A stretch of 64,000 nucleotides of DNA from Prorocentrum cordatum (taxonomy: Eukaryota; Sar; Dinophyceae; Prorocentrales; Prorocentraceae): positions 1,573,112 to 1,637,111 of the forward strand of contig CAUYUJ010018726.1 in NCBI GenBank assembly GCA_963575745.1, read 5' to 3'. Below are positions 10,826 through 21,682 of this stretch, one piece after another. Positions within the stretch are counted from its first letter, which is position 1, and each line of letters begins with the position of its first letter. The translations under genes and the position numbers were made by a program. The notes beneath the pieces were generated by a model. That model worked only from the letters and a program-made list of their open reading frames with translations, was not told the origin of the DNA and did not search any database.

Positions 10826-10981
10826 CAGAGGGGGGTAGGGGGAGGGGGGAAGGCTTCTTAGAAACACCCCTGCTTCTTAGAAGGTGCGGCCTTCTCTGTA
10901 GATGTAAGGCCGGCGCCTTCTAAGAATCAGCCTCCTTCTAAGAAGCCTTCCCCCCTCCCCCTACCCCTTCTGCTCGCCGCC
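10826..10981. mobile_element. Foldback element family F, copy 1
   Basis: Long arms: GCAGAGGGGGGTAGGGGGAG then GGGGGAAGGCTTCTTAGAA, mirrored by TTCTAAGAAGCCTTCCCCCC then TCCCCCTACCCCTTCTGCTC. Flanks AGTTTTG and AATTTTG are a possible target-site duplication. Confidence 0.8.
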
Positions 10982-11071
10982 AATTTTGGAAAGGGAGAGC
11001 CCCCCAGACATGCTCGCGTCGTGAGAGGGTCAAGCCTGTGAGCCGCTCTGGGGCTTCGCCCCTGGAGGCCC

Positions 11072-11430
11072 TCCCTGGGCCCTGGGACCGCCGAAAACGA
11101 CTTAGGATGCAAAGCAGGTCCCGGGGGCAGGGCCGGGACTGCCGGGGGCCCCGTGCTGGAGCAGGCCAGGGCACCGCACGTTTGGGCTCTCCGCCGTCCT
11201 CTTCTCCTGGACCCCGAAGAGGCCCAACTCTTTGATTTCAATGTTATTCGATGTTTTCCTGGTGTCTCGCGTTTTCGACCTTCGGGCGCTCCGCGACGGG
11301 AAGCAACGCTCCCGGCGGCAAGAGGTGTGCGCGATGTTCTTCCCCCGCGGTGCTGTGACCCCCGCCAGCGTTTCAGGCTTGTGGTGCTTGCTATTAATTC
11401 GCGTGGTGTCGAGAGGAGACGTTCACCGCC
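11072..11430 (+). CDS. Open frame up to a foldback element, unrecognised
   Basis: It contains VLEQARAPHVWALRRPLLLD, PEEAQLF and, further on, GVRDVLPPRCCDPRQRFRLV. It ends at the family J element. It starts within a copy of dispersed repeat O, and the minus strand is also open (10938-11174), so the strand is uncertain. Confidence 0.22.
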
Positions 11431-11601
11431 CACCAAACCACCCCAACCCAACCCGAAGGCCTCAATTTGCCCTCCATTTCCAGTGGGGGGCGGGGTCGGG
11501 GAACATGGAAAAACAGATGGACCCCGTACCCGCCCCCAACCCGAAATTCGAGTCAAATTCGGGTCTGCGGGTTGGGTTGGGGTGGTCTGGTAGGTAGCCA
11601 G
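11427..11601. mobile_element. Foldback element family J, copy 1
   Basis: Left ACCAAACCACCCCAACCCAA, right TTGGGTTGGGGTGGTCTGGT. Shares GTGCCCTCCATT-type interior with 25927-26236. Confidence 0.8.
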
Positions 11602-11603
11602 CC

Positions 11604-12053
11604 GTGGCTCCGGCGATCTGGGGCCATCCGTTGTGTATGATTTCCTGGACTCGCATTCCCAGACCGCCGGCGCTCCAGCTTTTTCCAGGCGTTGGGCCGT
11701 ACGGGTCTGGACGGCCTCCCTCTTCTGTTCCCCCCGAGCAGCTGTCTGACGGTGGCCTGCAGAGGCCGAACAGAGCCCGACACCGGTTGCTCCAACTCTT
11801 GTGCAGCGCCTCCGACGCTGCCCCTCTGCCGCGTGCGGCTGCGCCCGACGCGGGAAGGCGAGGCCAGGCGCGGCGGCACCACGCGGCGGCGCCGCGGGGG
11901 GGGCCTGCGGCGAGGACCGGCGACGCCTCCGCGGTGGGGCCGCCCAGTCTCGATGGTCCTCAGGACGTGCAACGTCTGCCATGTGATGATGTGTATGCAC
12001 GTGTGCACTGGCTTCAGCCTTCCGTGTCTCTGCGCGCATCAGCCACGTCCTGA
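11604..12053 (+). CDS. GC-rich open frame, unrecognised
   Basis: This 149-codon frame follows the family J element and ends in TGA. The most protein-like stretch is near the end (DGPQDVQRLPCDDVYARVHW). All three + frames and one minus frame are open for long distances here because the DNA is about 70 percent GC. Confidence 0.2.
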   Translation: MAPAIWGHPLCMISWTRIPRPPALQLFPGVGPYGSGRPPSSVPPEQLSDGGLQRPNRARHRLLQLLCSASDAAPLPRAAAPDAGRRGQARRHHAAAPRGGPAARTGDASAVGPPSLDGPQDVQRLPCDDVYARVHWLQPSVSLRASATS

Positions 12054-12600
12054 CCCCCCCACCCGAAAAGATTTGGTGGTAGTTGATCTAGCCGTATCCC
12101 GCTTCAGACTCGCTGCGCACACAGCCTGTGCCGGCCCTTACTCCACCGCCCACATCGTGCCGAAGGGTTTCGTGGGACAAGCCCGCGTGGGCATTAACAC
12201 ACTTTCTGAGGAACATGGACGTTTGGGCATTGAGAGAATACCCGCCCAGACAAGTCGATTATGAAAGTCTGCACTGGTTCTCTCGACATTGGCATTAGTT
12301 TGCTACCCCGCCTGGGTCCACTTGAAATGCGGTGCCGTGCGCACGTAGAGAGCCCCTTCTCCTGCAGGGTGTTCTGTCAATCCTCGCTGCCAGTCCTCGA
12401 TCCATGACCGCCCAGTCGGGGTCGCCCTGGCGCAAACGGGTCGGAGGAAGGCGGATGTCGAGGCTCGACGGTTCGAGGGCGTTTCATGCTCTTTGCGCCT
12501 CCGCGAGGCGCCAGCAGTCGCCGCGGCCGGATTCCCCTTGGAGATTTTAGTGAAGCCAAGCGGTGGCGAAGCGTCCTGGCTCGCCTAGAGGCCTACCAAA
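12054..12600. other. No gene supported
   Basis: An open frame reads HIVPKGFVGQARVGINTLSE near 12160 but has no splice context or family. Confidence 0.4.
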
Positions 12601-12604
12601 GAAG

Positions 12605-12695
12605 GTTCTAAGGACCTTTTCTGGTTTGCACGTCGGGTTTATGTTCTAAGAACATTTTTTGATCCTAGAATACTTCTGGGTTCTAGGAACATGTC
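12605..12695. repeat. Cluster of GTTCTAAGAAC palindromes
   Basis: GGTTCTAAGGACC (12607), GTTCTAAGAAC (12643), ATCCTAGAAT (12661) and GGTTCTAGGAAC (12679): four related palindromes in 85 bp. Confidence 0.7.
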
Positions 12696-12849
12696 GTGGT
12701 AGGCCTATATGAATGCCGGGACGGTCGGTCCCTGCTCAGTGAAGAGCGCACTCCGGGAGAGGTCGGGCGGACGGTTCTTGACCCCCGAGCCCAGGCTGTC
12801 ATGAAGGAGTGGTCCCGAGGGTTGCGGCTCATGCCGTCTTGGGCTGTAC

Positions 12850-13080
12850 AGTCGACGCGCATACGACGGGGGGCAGATTTCCAAGGTTGCACTCGCATCC
12901 TTCCCGTTCGCCCTATCCTTGGCCGCCTTCGCTGGCCGCGCTCGCAGAGTGTCGATACAGTCAACCCGCATTGGAAGGAGGGGCAGTCTTCCTGAGGTTA
13001 CCCTTTGCACCCTCCCCGCTCGGCCCATCCGTGGCTGCGTTCGCCGGCCGAACCCGGCTCGCATAGTGTCGATGCGGGGT
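12850..13080. mobile_element. Foldback element family C, compound copy
   Basis: ACAGTCGACGCGCATACGA and ACAGTCAACCCGCATTGGAA flank two TCCTTGGCCGC / CGTTCGCTGGCCG modules, as in 14266-14443 and 35442-35620, so two copies seem nested or tandem. 13080-13420 has no supported gene. Confidence 0.55.
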
Positions 13081-13420
13081 GGCAGTGTAGGGGCCCTGTG
13101 GGGCCCGTTCGGGGCCGCGTTCTGTTCTGCGCCGTTGGGCTCTCTACCCTGGACTGCCCTCCTTTTTGGGTATCTCTGCGGGGTCTTGGGCCTCTCGGTG
13201 AAGCGGCCCATGTTCTCGATGCACGTTCCTGTGGCCTCCTGTCGACTGCAGCTCCCCCCCCCCGGATGACGTCCACTTGGCCAGACGGGGCCAGAGCTCA
13301 GAAGCAGATTGGGCCGGAGGATCTGCACAGCTCGCGAGGCTAGTGCCGGCCGCCGCTCCGCCGCACGCGGCACCTGTCGCGGCGGTCTCCCTCCCTGCCT
13401 CGCTTCCCTGCTTCCTCCTG

Positions 13421-13544
13421 GCATCGCTCGGACGTGTGCATGTTTTCTCGGCGAGGACCATCGAGGAGCATCTTGGATCACCGTGCGAGAAAAAGCGCAC
13501 GAAGCCGACACGTGCGCGGGGAATGGACTTCGGAGCGATGGCGA
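13421..13544 (+). mobile_element. Foldback element family B, copy 3
   Basis: GCATCGCTCGGACGTGTGCA to GGACTTCGGAGCGATGGCGAG. GC/AG edges; flanks CTTCCTCCTG / TTCTCTTCC. Confidence 0.75.
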
Positions 13545-13672
13545 GTTCTCTTCCTTCTCCCTCGCGGCTGGTGGAGTCCCCACTCCCTCAGTGGGGAAGC
13601 CGGCAATGCTCATCGTAGCGCAGTCGGTCTTCGCGGGAAGGAACAAGCCTGGGGTCGGAGGTGGATCGACCT

Positions 13673-13945
13673 CCTACCCTGACGCGTCGATTGAGGAATT
13701 GGCCGTCTTCGGTTCGCGAGAGGGCGTCGCGGCCGTCATTTTTGCGGGTCCAGGTCCGTCGGTTTGAGGAGGAGGAGGAGGAGGAGGAGGAGGAGGAGGA
13801 GGAGGGAGGAGGAGGAGGAGGAGGAGGAGGAGGAGGAGGAGGAGGAGGAGGAGGAGGAGGGAGGAGGAGGAGGAGGAGGAGGAGGAGGAGGAGGGGGAGG
13901 TTTGCTAAAGGGAGGTCCGTCCACCGCCGATATGGGGTCGGAGGG
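13673..13945 (+). repeat. Dispersed repeat N with internal GGA expansion
   Basis: CCTGACGCGTCGA...GGCCGTCTTCGGTTCGCGAG, then TTTTGCGGGTCCAGGTCCGT, then (GGA)n at 13768-13895, then GGTTTGCTAAAGGGAGGTCC. The 42906-43045 copy has both flanks without the GGA array. A third, 5' only, copy is at 53265-53335. 13950-14265 has no supported gene. Confidence 0.75.
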
Positions 13946-14265
13946 TCGCCCCGCGCCGCCGCGGCGTCGGCGAAGCGGCTCGGCCGTCAACCAGCTGCTT
14001 CGGCCTCTCGGGGGGGCCTCCGCAGGATCGAGGGTCGAAACTTTGGGATACTTTTTTTGTTGATTTGCAGGGCGAGAGCGAACCTCTTCCGCTGAAAGCT
14101 AAGCGGGACCCGCACAGCTCTAACTAGCAGCGAAAGGGCGGAAGAAGGCGGGGTCTCGCGCGGCCAGGAGCGGGCGAAGCCCAGGGATCAGGCGGTGCCG
14201 AAGCGGACGTGCAGGAAAAGGTACACCTCGGACAGGAGCCCGGTGGTGAAGTCTTTGGGATGCTT

Positions 14266-14443
14266 ACAGTCAACCCGACTAGTAAGGATGGGCATCCTTC
14301 CCAAGGGTACCCTTGCATCCTTGCCTCCTCGGTCCATCCTTGGCCACGTTCGCTGGCCGCGCCCCGCTCGAACGGCTTCGAAATGGGCGTCCAAGGCCCG
14401 TGCATCCTTACCGCGCATCCTTATTAGAGGGGTCGATTGTACT
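14266..14443. mobile_element. Foldback element family C, copy 2
   Basis: ACAGTCAACCCGACTAGTAAGGATG at the left is mirrored by CATCCTTATTAGAGGGGTCG ATTGT at the right. Interior CATCCTTGGCCACGTTCGCT. Confidence 0.75.
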
Positions 14444-14569
14444 TATACCTTTACGCGGCCCCCGGGCAGGCCCTCGTCGCCACGGCGGGATTCGCTTCGA
14501 AGTCCTGGTCCGAACGCAGCCCTGGACCCTGGACAGGTCTGCGGATAGAATTCGTGCCGAGGGAAGCCA

Positions 14570-14808
14570 TACCTTCTGGATTGACGAACAATCTCAGGCG
14601 ATCGCAAACATGGATTCACGGGGCGTGGATTAGCGACGGGTTCCGTTTCCACGGGAAATCGCGTATTCCCGCCGCCGAAGGAGGCGGCACCAGCCGCGTT
14701 TTTGGGAGGGCATTTTCCCCGATCCATGGATTTGGCGACCGCGCGCCTAATCCATGGATCGCTAATCAATGTTTGCGCGCCCCCGACGTACCTTCTGGAT
14801 TGACGAAC
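14570..14808 (-). mobile_element. Foldback element family D with 20 bp target-site duplication
   Basis: TACCTTCTGGATTGACGAAC occurs at 14570-14589 and again at 14789-14808. The insert has GGCGATCGCAAACATGGATT at the left and the complement of GCGCGCAAACATTGATTAGC at the right. On the minus strand the duplication supplies AAG|GTACGT and CAGAAG|GTATGG, so a GT-AG intron of 219 bp would restore the empty site exactly. Confidence 0.8.
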
Positions 14809-14809
14809 G

Positions 14810-15500
14810 AATCAAGACGTCAGGTGTCTTGCAAACTTGTGCTTTTGGGGGGCCCATGGCCATGGAAACGCCACCGCGGACAAAAGAATTGTCTCCGGGA
14901 TTGGGACGAGAGCGTTCTGGCGCCCATGCCACAAGTAAATGTGACGCCGTCGGAGGTATTGGGTGCTCGAAAGAGTTTGGAGGTTTGATCTCATGTCCCC
15001 GATGAATATATGTCTGCATGGGTTTCGTGTCTCGCCCGCCGCCGGAGCGCTTCTCTGCTGTTGTGTGTGCGCGGAGTCTGGCGGCTGCCTGACCTGCCTC
15101 TGGATGATTTCGAAACATTTCGATTGCTTGTGGCGTACGTCAACATGTGCTCGGTGGTCTTGGAAGGCAAGCGTTGTAGCAGGGTAGCGCCATCCCTTGG
15201 GCTCTTTCCCAGACCTCCAGCGGGTCGAACACAGCATCGTGGGGACAACCGTTCCGCTAATTTTGACATGCCGTGACGCTCTTTGGTCAGTGGACCCGTA
15301 GACAGTTGCCCGCGCGAGAGAACGGCCCGAGGGATGGGGTGGAGAGTTCTGTTGCCAGCATCGTGAAGGATCACATGGAGGGTCCAGGACTTGAGTCTAC
15401 TCGGCCGCGGAGCGGACCCGAGATCGAGCCCGCTCGTTGGCCGAGCGGGCCGGGTTCCACGGCCGAATCGGTTGAGACGCCAAACGGGCAGGCTCAGCAG
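14810..15500. other. No confident gene; open on both strands
   Basis: The minus strand is open from 15947 to 14991 (318 codons) and plus has a protein-like stretch (LPDLPLDDFETFRLLVAYVN near 15090). Neither has convincing codon bias. 15585-15650 is a GGA/GCA microsatellite; 15660-16010 holds nothing supported. Confidence 0.35.
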
Positions 15501-16010
15501 TGAACCTTGGGGAGGATGAGGGGAGGAAGGCGCAGAAGGAGGGATATTCGACTGGAGCGTGGGCAGCAGGAGGGAGGCAGCAGCAGCAGGAGAGGAGGAG
15601 GAGGATGAGGAGGAGCAGGAGGAGGAGGAGGAGCAGGAGCAGGAGTAGGACCAAGGAGGCCGCCCATAGGGCTCGCGAAGGGCGGGGGGCACGGGAACCA
15701 GCGGTAGGCAGCGGCTATGTTTGGAGGCTCCGATTCGTGTTGGATGGTTGCGACAAGACATGAAGGTCGTTGCAGGCGCAGGCTGCAAAAGCTGAAGGCA
15801 TCGATGGCGCATGTTGGACCCGAGGTGCCCCCCCCCCAGGAAGCCCCGACGTCTCCCCAGGAGGCTCCAAGACGGCCCCGCCAACGCGGAGCCACGAGGG
15901 CGAAGCGTGGGTTTCCTCCCTCCGCACCTGCATGCCTCGTATTGCACCGCTATGCCACCCCCCCTTCCCCTCCGCAGCTGCGTGGGTCACAAGGGGGGCC
16001 ACGGGGTGAC

Positions 16011-16081
16011 CTCGAGTGCGCTGCCAGGCCAGTGAGCGTAGCTCGTCGAAGCAGGGCCACGGAGCCAACAAGGCACCAACA
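16011..16081 (-). CDS. Candidate internal exon (VGALLAPWPCFDELRSLAWQ)
   Basis: The minus-strand acceptor GTTTCAG|TG is followed by 71 bp encoding VGALLAPWPCFDELRSLAWQ and RTR, then CTCGAG|GTCACC. G/C-ending codons are favoured and both splice sites are canonical. The neighbourhood is GC-rich, so chance openness cannot be excluded. Confidence 0.3.
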
Positions 16082-16463
16082 CTGAAACGAGGCAGCCCCC
16101 CGTGCTCTCGTCGCGACGCGGGCGGGCCCCTCCCCCCTGGGCTGAGCGGGGCCGGCGCCGCGCGCTCGGGCGCCCCCCCGGGCCCTCCCCCCTCCCCCCC
16201 CCTCCCTTCCCCCTCCCCTCCCTCGCGCACCCCTCCTGCCGTCCCTCGTCTGCCGCCCGTCGTCTGCCGTCTGCCGTGCCGCACGGGGCCCCTCCGTGCC
16301 GGTCAGAGGGTGCTCTCGCCGCGGCGTGGGCGCCGCAGCCCTCCGCGGGGGCAGGTGCCGCCCCGCGGGCCGCTCTCGCTCCCCTCTTGCTCTCGGGGCC
16401 CCCAGACAGCGGGCTCTTCAAGAGGCCCCGGGGTGAGGAGAAGCCGCCGCCGCGACCGTCTGG

Positions 16464-16629
16464 GCCTCCCCGGTGGGGTCGGAGGATCGCGCTGCATCGC
16501 CGATGCTTGAGCGATGCGACTCGATGTGGAGCCCCGTTTCCTCCACGCCGACGTCGCCCAATGCATCGCCGAAGCATCGGCGATGCGGTGCGATCATCCG
16601 ACACCATCTGCTCGGACCTGATCTAGGAG
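16464..16629 (+). mobile_element. Foldback element family A, copy 1 (GC-AG edges)
   Basis: Starts G|GCCTCC and ends TCTAGGAG|GCCTCT. Inverted GGGTCGGAGGATCGCG and GCATCGCCGATGC arms. Excision joins PPPRPSG to PLGRLCGALGTGRNRDLENE in one open frame, consistent with an intron. Confidence 0.75.
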
Positions 16630-17056
16630 GCCTCTAGGTCGCCTTTGCGGTGCTCTCGGAACCGGCAGGAATCGTGATCTTGAGAATGAAACCGGTAAAA
16701 GACGGTTCGCCGACGCGGAACAAAATCCGGCTCCGGGATTGAAGCCATAGCCCGATCTGGAAAAACAGCGGCGACGGAGCTGGAAAAATAACGGCGTGGG
16801 AACGAATGTATCACAAAAAGCCCTGTCGTTTCCAAGGGCCACCGAGGTCTGGAGGTTCCGCGGCCCCTCGCCCGCCGACGCCCGCAAAGGCTAGGGGGGG
16901 GATGGGGCGGGCCCCCCTCGGTGAGCGGGAGCGGCGGCGAGGACGGCGCGCTGGGCTTCTCGAAGCAGGCCCCGGCGTGCAGCGCGAGCCGGCGGGCCCG
17001 ATGGGGGAGGAGGGGCGGAGGGCGGTGGAAGACCTGGGTGCGTGCCACAGCTCTGG

Positions 17057-17200
17057 GCCTCCCAGGTGGGGTCGGAGCAGACGGGGTCGTAGGATCGCGC
17101 CGCATCGCCGATGCATCGGCGATGCGGCTCGATGCGGAGGCCGATCTTCTCCAAGCTCACGTCGCCCGATGTATCGCCGACGCGTCATCGACAAGCGAGG
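17057..17200 (+). mobile_element. Foldback element family A, copy 2 (right end lost)
   Basis: GCCTCCCAGGTGGGGTCGGA then GGATCGCGCCGCATCGCCGA. The right arm is degraded. 16640-17050 and 17210-17350 hold no supported gene. Confidence 0.65.
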
Positions 17201-17351
17201 TGCGCTCGCGCCACATCTGACATCCTGCCCCTCCCTCCCACCTTGGGGTCGACAGGAGGTCCGAGGTGGCCCAGCACCAGTTCGGCCAGTAGGGAGGGGG
17301 GGAGCGGGGTCTGAGGTGCTGGGTTCGAGGAGTTGTTGTTTGCCTCTCCCA

Positions 17352-17515
17352 TGGGCTCAAGTCGGGCATGTCCCTCTACAGCAGGAATATGCAAGAATAG
17401 TAGAACAATGATCTGGGGACGATGATTCGTGCTCTCTGGTCTATTCTTGAGTATGTTTCGGCTCTGTTGCATTTGTCCTTCCAACATCCGCCTGTAGGAG
17501 GACGTGCCCGACCTA
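17352..17515. mobile_element. Foldback element family E, copy 1
   Basis: AAGTCGGGCATGTCCCTCTA mirrored by TAGGAGGACGTGCCCGACCT. Confidence 0.75.
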
Positions 17516-17934
17516 ACCGTAGGGGCCGTCTTCGGGCCTGGGGCCGTCAAAGACGGATCGCGGGTGAACAGCTGCACCAGAGGGAGCCCGGGTGGGGTTC
17601 AGAAATAAGTTGGAGGGGAAAAAACACAGACACAATTAATCGTCAAGTCCCAGAAAATATTGGAAAATATGGGAAGTGGGGGGGACGACAAAAACCCAGA
17701 AAATATAAGCAAATACGGCGAATCCTGCAATTTGTGTGTATTTACGTGTGTCCCAGGGCCCCTTCAAGTTGATTTGGAGCGGATCTGGCATCACCGGTTT
17801 CTTCCTTATCGCTCTCCCGGGTTCGGACCCTCCACTTCCTGCTGGCTCTCGAGAGGCGTCGTCGAGCGGGCGCCGGCCTCGAGGCGCAGGGCGGGGGGGG
17901 GCTCCGCGGAGGGAAGGAGGAGTACGACGAGAAA

Positions 17935-18045
17935 GAGGAAGAGGAGGAAGAGGAGGAGGAGGAGGAGGAGGAGGAGGAGGAGAAGGAGGAGGAGGAGGAG
18001 GAGGAGGAGGAGGGGGAGGAGGAGGGGGAGAAGGAGGAGGAGGAC
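17935..18045. repeat. (GGA)n microsatellite
   Basis: Continuous GGA with minor interruptions. 17520-17930 has no supported gene. Confidence 0.95.
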
Positions 18046-18119
18046 CCCCTCCCCCTCCAAGTTATGGTGGTGGTGGTGGAAAACAGGCCCATCACAGAAG
18101 GCTGGAATTGTCGGTTCGT

Positions 18120-18490
18120 GTTCTTCCGCTTGCAGCCGTTTTGGAGCTCTTTTGGGCTGATTTGCGCGTTGCATGGGACGTTTGGCGGCTCTCTTGGGCA
18201 GTCTAGGGGTCAGCTTGGGAGCCTCTGAGGTCATCTTGGGGCTGCCTTGGGGTCCCCTTAGGTCGTCTTGGAGCGTCTGGAGCTTGAAAAGAGCATAACG
18301 TGAAAAACATAGAACAACACAATGATAAGCACTACTGTTTGCCTCTTGGGGCCCTCGTGGGGGTCCTCTAGGAGCGCTCTCCCTGCTTCCTGAGGATATC
18401 TCCAGCTGTCTTGGAGGCATATTGGACCATCTTGGCGGCCTTGGTGTCCTCCCAGGTCCACCTAGAAAGCCATCTTGGAGATTTTGGAAG
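18120..18490. repeat. Helically phased repeat block
   Basis: TCTTGGG / CCTTGGG units every 9-12 bp, interrupted by an AT-richer core at 18275-18335. Confidence 0.75.
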
Positions 18491-18594
18491 CATCGGGGAG
18501 CGCCCAGGACGTGTCTTGGCGCCGACACAGCCTTGGGCAGAGGGGGTGGTGCGCGCGACGAGGTGCGGCCCGGAAGGGGGGGGTCCTTTGCAGA

Positions 18595-18665
18595 TTACAG
18601 AAACCTACCAGGCAGCACTTGGCATTCTACCACGCCTCAACGTGCAAGGGGGCACCGTGACGGAT
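18595..18665 (+). repeat. Dispersed segment Q, copy 1
   Basis: Encodes ALGILPRLNVQGG and matches 31145-31205 (DLGILPRPNVPGG) at DNA and protein level. 18670-19600 otherwise holds no supported gene. Confidence 0.5.
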
Positions 18666-19790
18666 CCTATCGCGTTATGCGTTATCGGAAAGGGGGAGTT
18701 GCGTACATAGGAGGAGCATACGGTAGTGGGGGAGCAAGAGGAGGATATGGAAGGGAGGAGGACGAGGACGAACAGCAGCAGCAGGAATTGGAGTGGAAGG
18801 AGCGGGCGGGAGGAGCAGGAGGACCAGGCGAAGACGGAGGAGGGGAAATGGGGTGGGCGACAACGATGAAAGATGATTCGGATCCAGAACAGTGACCCAC
18901 GCTGGGGAGGGAGCGCAATTCTGAACGACGGGAGCAAAGCGCCGATCCGAAAATGAGGCTCGTGCTGCAGCGGGAGCATCGTGTTGTAACGCCGGAAACA
19001 ATCGGAGTGCAACACCAAAACGCAAGGAAGAGACATCTATTGATTTTCAGAATGTAAACACCAAAGCACAAGGAAGAACCACATCTTGAAATCCAGAGTG
19101 TGAATTCACAGTTCGCGGAGAGGGCGGGAAATCTTTCGCACAGGGTCGAGGGACAGAGAGAGAAGTACTCTTTATGTACACGTGTGGAGGGGGAGCTGGT
19201 GTCACCCCAACATACTAATAATGTGTGCGTCGCCCCTTCCCCCCCCCTGGGGGCGACGCGCGCACTGAGACATCTTACAGTATATGCGTTGTGGCGGGCG
19301 CTTTCTGGCCACACTGCTCGGGAAACGATATACCACAATATGGGTATACTACATGTTCGAGTCGAACGCGCGCATCCGAGGAGGACATATAGCATTAGTA
19401 TGTCTGTGTGCGTCCCAGGGAGGTGGGAGGGTGAGGGGGGTGAGCGTGCTCGGGGGGGGGCGGCACTTCGACCCCCAATCGCCCTATCATCGCTGGTAAA
19501 TGGGCCCGTGGCTCACCCCGCCAGGTCCGCGCGGATGTGCTGTCGGGGGCCTATCCCCGATCAGTCGGCGACGTATCGCCGATTCCAGGTCGATGTTTCC
19601 CGCCCCCCCCCCCTGACTCGGTAGCAAATCATGGGCGCCTGGTATACCATTTCAATTTGTCTTGAGCGTCGATTAGGGTCGATTCGCATCGGGGAGTGGA
19701 TGAGATAGCGCCGATTCAGCTTCGACTCGCGTCGATTAGCGCCCAGGTCGATGTTCCCCCCCCCCGAGCCGGTCCCCCCCCCCTACTTAC

Positions 19791-19912
19791 TATCGCTCGG
19801 ACGTGTGCATTTTTTCTCGGCGAGGGCCATCGGGAAGCATCCTGGATCGTCTGGCAAATGAGCACGCACGAGACCGACGAATGCACGGGGAATGGACTTC
19901 GAGCCATGGCAG
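19791..19912 (+). mobile_element. Foldback element family B, copy 4
   Basis: TATCGCTCGGACGTGTGCAT to GGACTTCGAGCCATGGCAG; interior GGCGAGGGCCATCGGGAAGC. Confidence 0.7.
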
Positions 19913-20029
19913 ACCTATCGTTGCAACTCCGATGAGGGGGCAGGGGGGGCGGGGGAGGTGCCCGCGTGATTGCTCCTGGCGCGTGCGGACGTGGGAACGA
20001 CTGGTCGAAAACAGGGAGGCCTCCTCCAC

Positions 20030-20300
20030 CTCCTGCTCGTCCTCCTCCTCCTACTCCTCCTCCACGTGGGAATGAATGGACGGACACAGGTAGGCCTCCT
20101 CCTCCTCCTCCTCCTCCTCCTCCTCCTCCTCCTCCTCCTCCTCCTCCCACACCTCCACGTGGGAATGATTGGGCGGGAATGGGGAGGCCTCCTCCTCCTC
20201 CTCCTGCTCCACATGTGAATGAGTGGGAGCAGACGGCGAGGGGGATGGGGCGGAGGAGCAGGGGGGGAGGGGGAGGAGGAGGAGGGGGCGGACGAGCAAG
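20030..20300. repeat. CCT microsatellites with a repeated linker
   Basis: (CCT)n runs separated by CCACGTGGGAATGA-TGG, which recurs at about 20063, 20153 and 20210 (ACATGTGAATGAGTGG). A GGA run follows. 20300-21430 holds no supported gene. Confidence 0.8.
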
Positions 20301-21430
20301 GGGGAGGAACCGGGAGACCCGCCCCCGTTGGACAGGGCATGTGCAGGTCATTTGCCCACGGCCAGGACTCCAGTTGTGTGTCGGGGGTCGGCCTCTCATT
20401 GCCCAGTGTGTCGGCATCGATGATGTCCTGTTCTGATTGTTTCAACGGAACAGATGATAACGGGAGGAGGGGAAGGGGGGGAAGGAACGAACGACGAGGA
20501 GGGTTAGAAGTAGAAAGGTACAGGAGGAAGAGGGGAGAACGGTGATGAGGGAGCATGATGAAAGGAAGGGAGGAAGAGAGATGAGGGAGGAGGGGGACAA
20601 ATAAATACGAGGACTTGTCTGGCGATCGAGGCTGACAAGCAAGGCTGTGGATGCGCTGCACTGAGCGTGTGCTGCACTCGGAGTTCCGCGCGACTCAAAT
20701 GCGCTGACTCGTTTGCTCGCCGCGTTCTTTCGCAGGGCGGTCCCTGACTCCCTCTCCAACGCCTCTATCATTGGTTGCTACGGCATATTTGCGCGCTAGG
20801 CATGACTACGGTTGGGCACGTCTTCGGCTTTCTGTTCCAGTATTTGGCGGCATTATTGTGAGCGTCTCGGGCAGGTTCAGGGCCGTCTTGCGGTCGTCTT
20901 GGCGTTACAGGAGACCGCGTTGGACCGCCAGGAGGTCGTCCGGAGCGGGTGGGGGCGCATATTCTAGAAGGAGTTGTTGATGAATTCAACGGCGGGGGCA
21001 CCCTAAAACAATGGAATGACACGCTTGGTTGAAGCATTTCTGGCCCTGAGCTTTCCAGTTAGCGTTGAAGCATCCTGGGACCAGCGGTCGTAGGGGCAAG
21101 AGGGATTGCCAGGGGGAATGCGTATTTACTCCTCTGAGCGGCCTTGCCAGGCGCAGCAATCAATTATTTGATCTTCTTGGAAGTCGTTTGAGACACAAGA
21201 GCTGGAGGCAACACATGCATGCCGTTGCTTGGAGGAGGGCTTGCGCATTGCTTCGCGAGGAACAGCGCATGACAGGTGCCAGCGAAGAGGTCTGGGTCAC
21301 GTTCGCCGCCCCAGAGCCCAGGGGCGCACATGCGCATCTGCATTATGGGGATGATACTCTCATCTCGCAGGAAGCCGCAGAATGGGGGAGTAGGAGGGTC
21401 GCACCAGCGCAGAGGCGTTCGAGGTGCTAG

Positions 21431-21477
21431 AGACGAAGTGCCCCGTCTTCGCCGAGCCCGACCTCTCCTCCAGGAAG
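21431..21477 (+). CDS. Small exon, SH3-like repeat protein (candidate)
   Basis: This is a 47 bp exon between GTGCTAG and a GTACCT donor. After two bases it reads TKCPVFAEPDLSSRK, with every codon from ACG to AAG ending in G or C although the flanks do not. The pattern V-F-x-x-P-D-x-S-S-R resembles the first strand of bacterial-type SH3 (SH3b) repeats, which are common in dinoflagellate proteins. It ends in phase 0, compatible with the exon at 25597. Family assignment is inference from pattern. Confidence 0.45.
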
Positions 21478-21682
21478 GTACCTGCCTGCGTGTGCCTCCC
21501 CCGCCTTGCTCCTGGTCGGCCTCCTGTCCCCGTTCTCCCCTGCGTGCACCGCTCGCACACCATGGGTCACAGTTTTCGGGGGCGCCCAGGTAGTGTGGTG
21601 AACACACTGCGTGGTGAGTCAGTGGAGGTTCGGGGTCACCGCACATTTGTGGGACTCGGGTCGTTCTCCGAGGATGCCTCGG

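Noticed and set aside
17345-17372. Second spliced leader (CCATGGGCTCAAG)
   Set aside because: It lacks TTTT and the 5' half. GCTCAAGTCGGGC is the ordinary terminus of family E.
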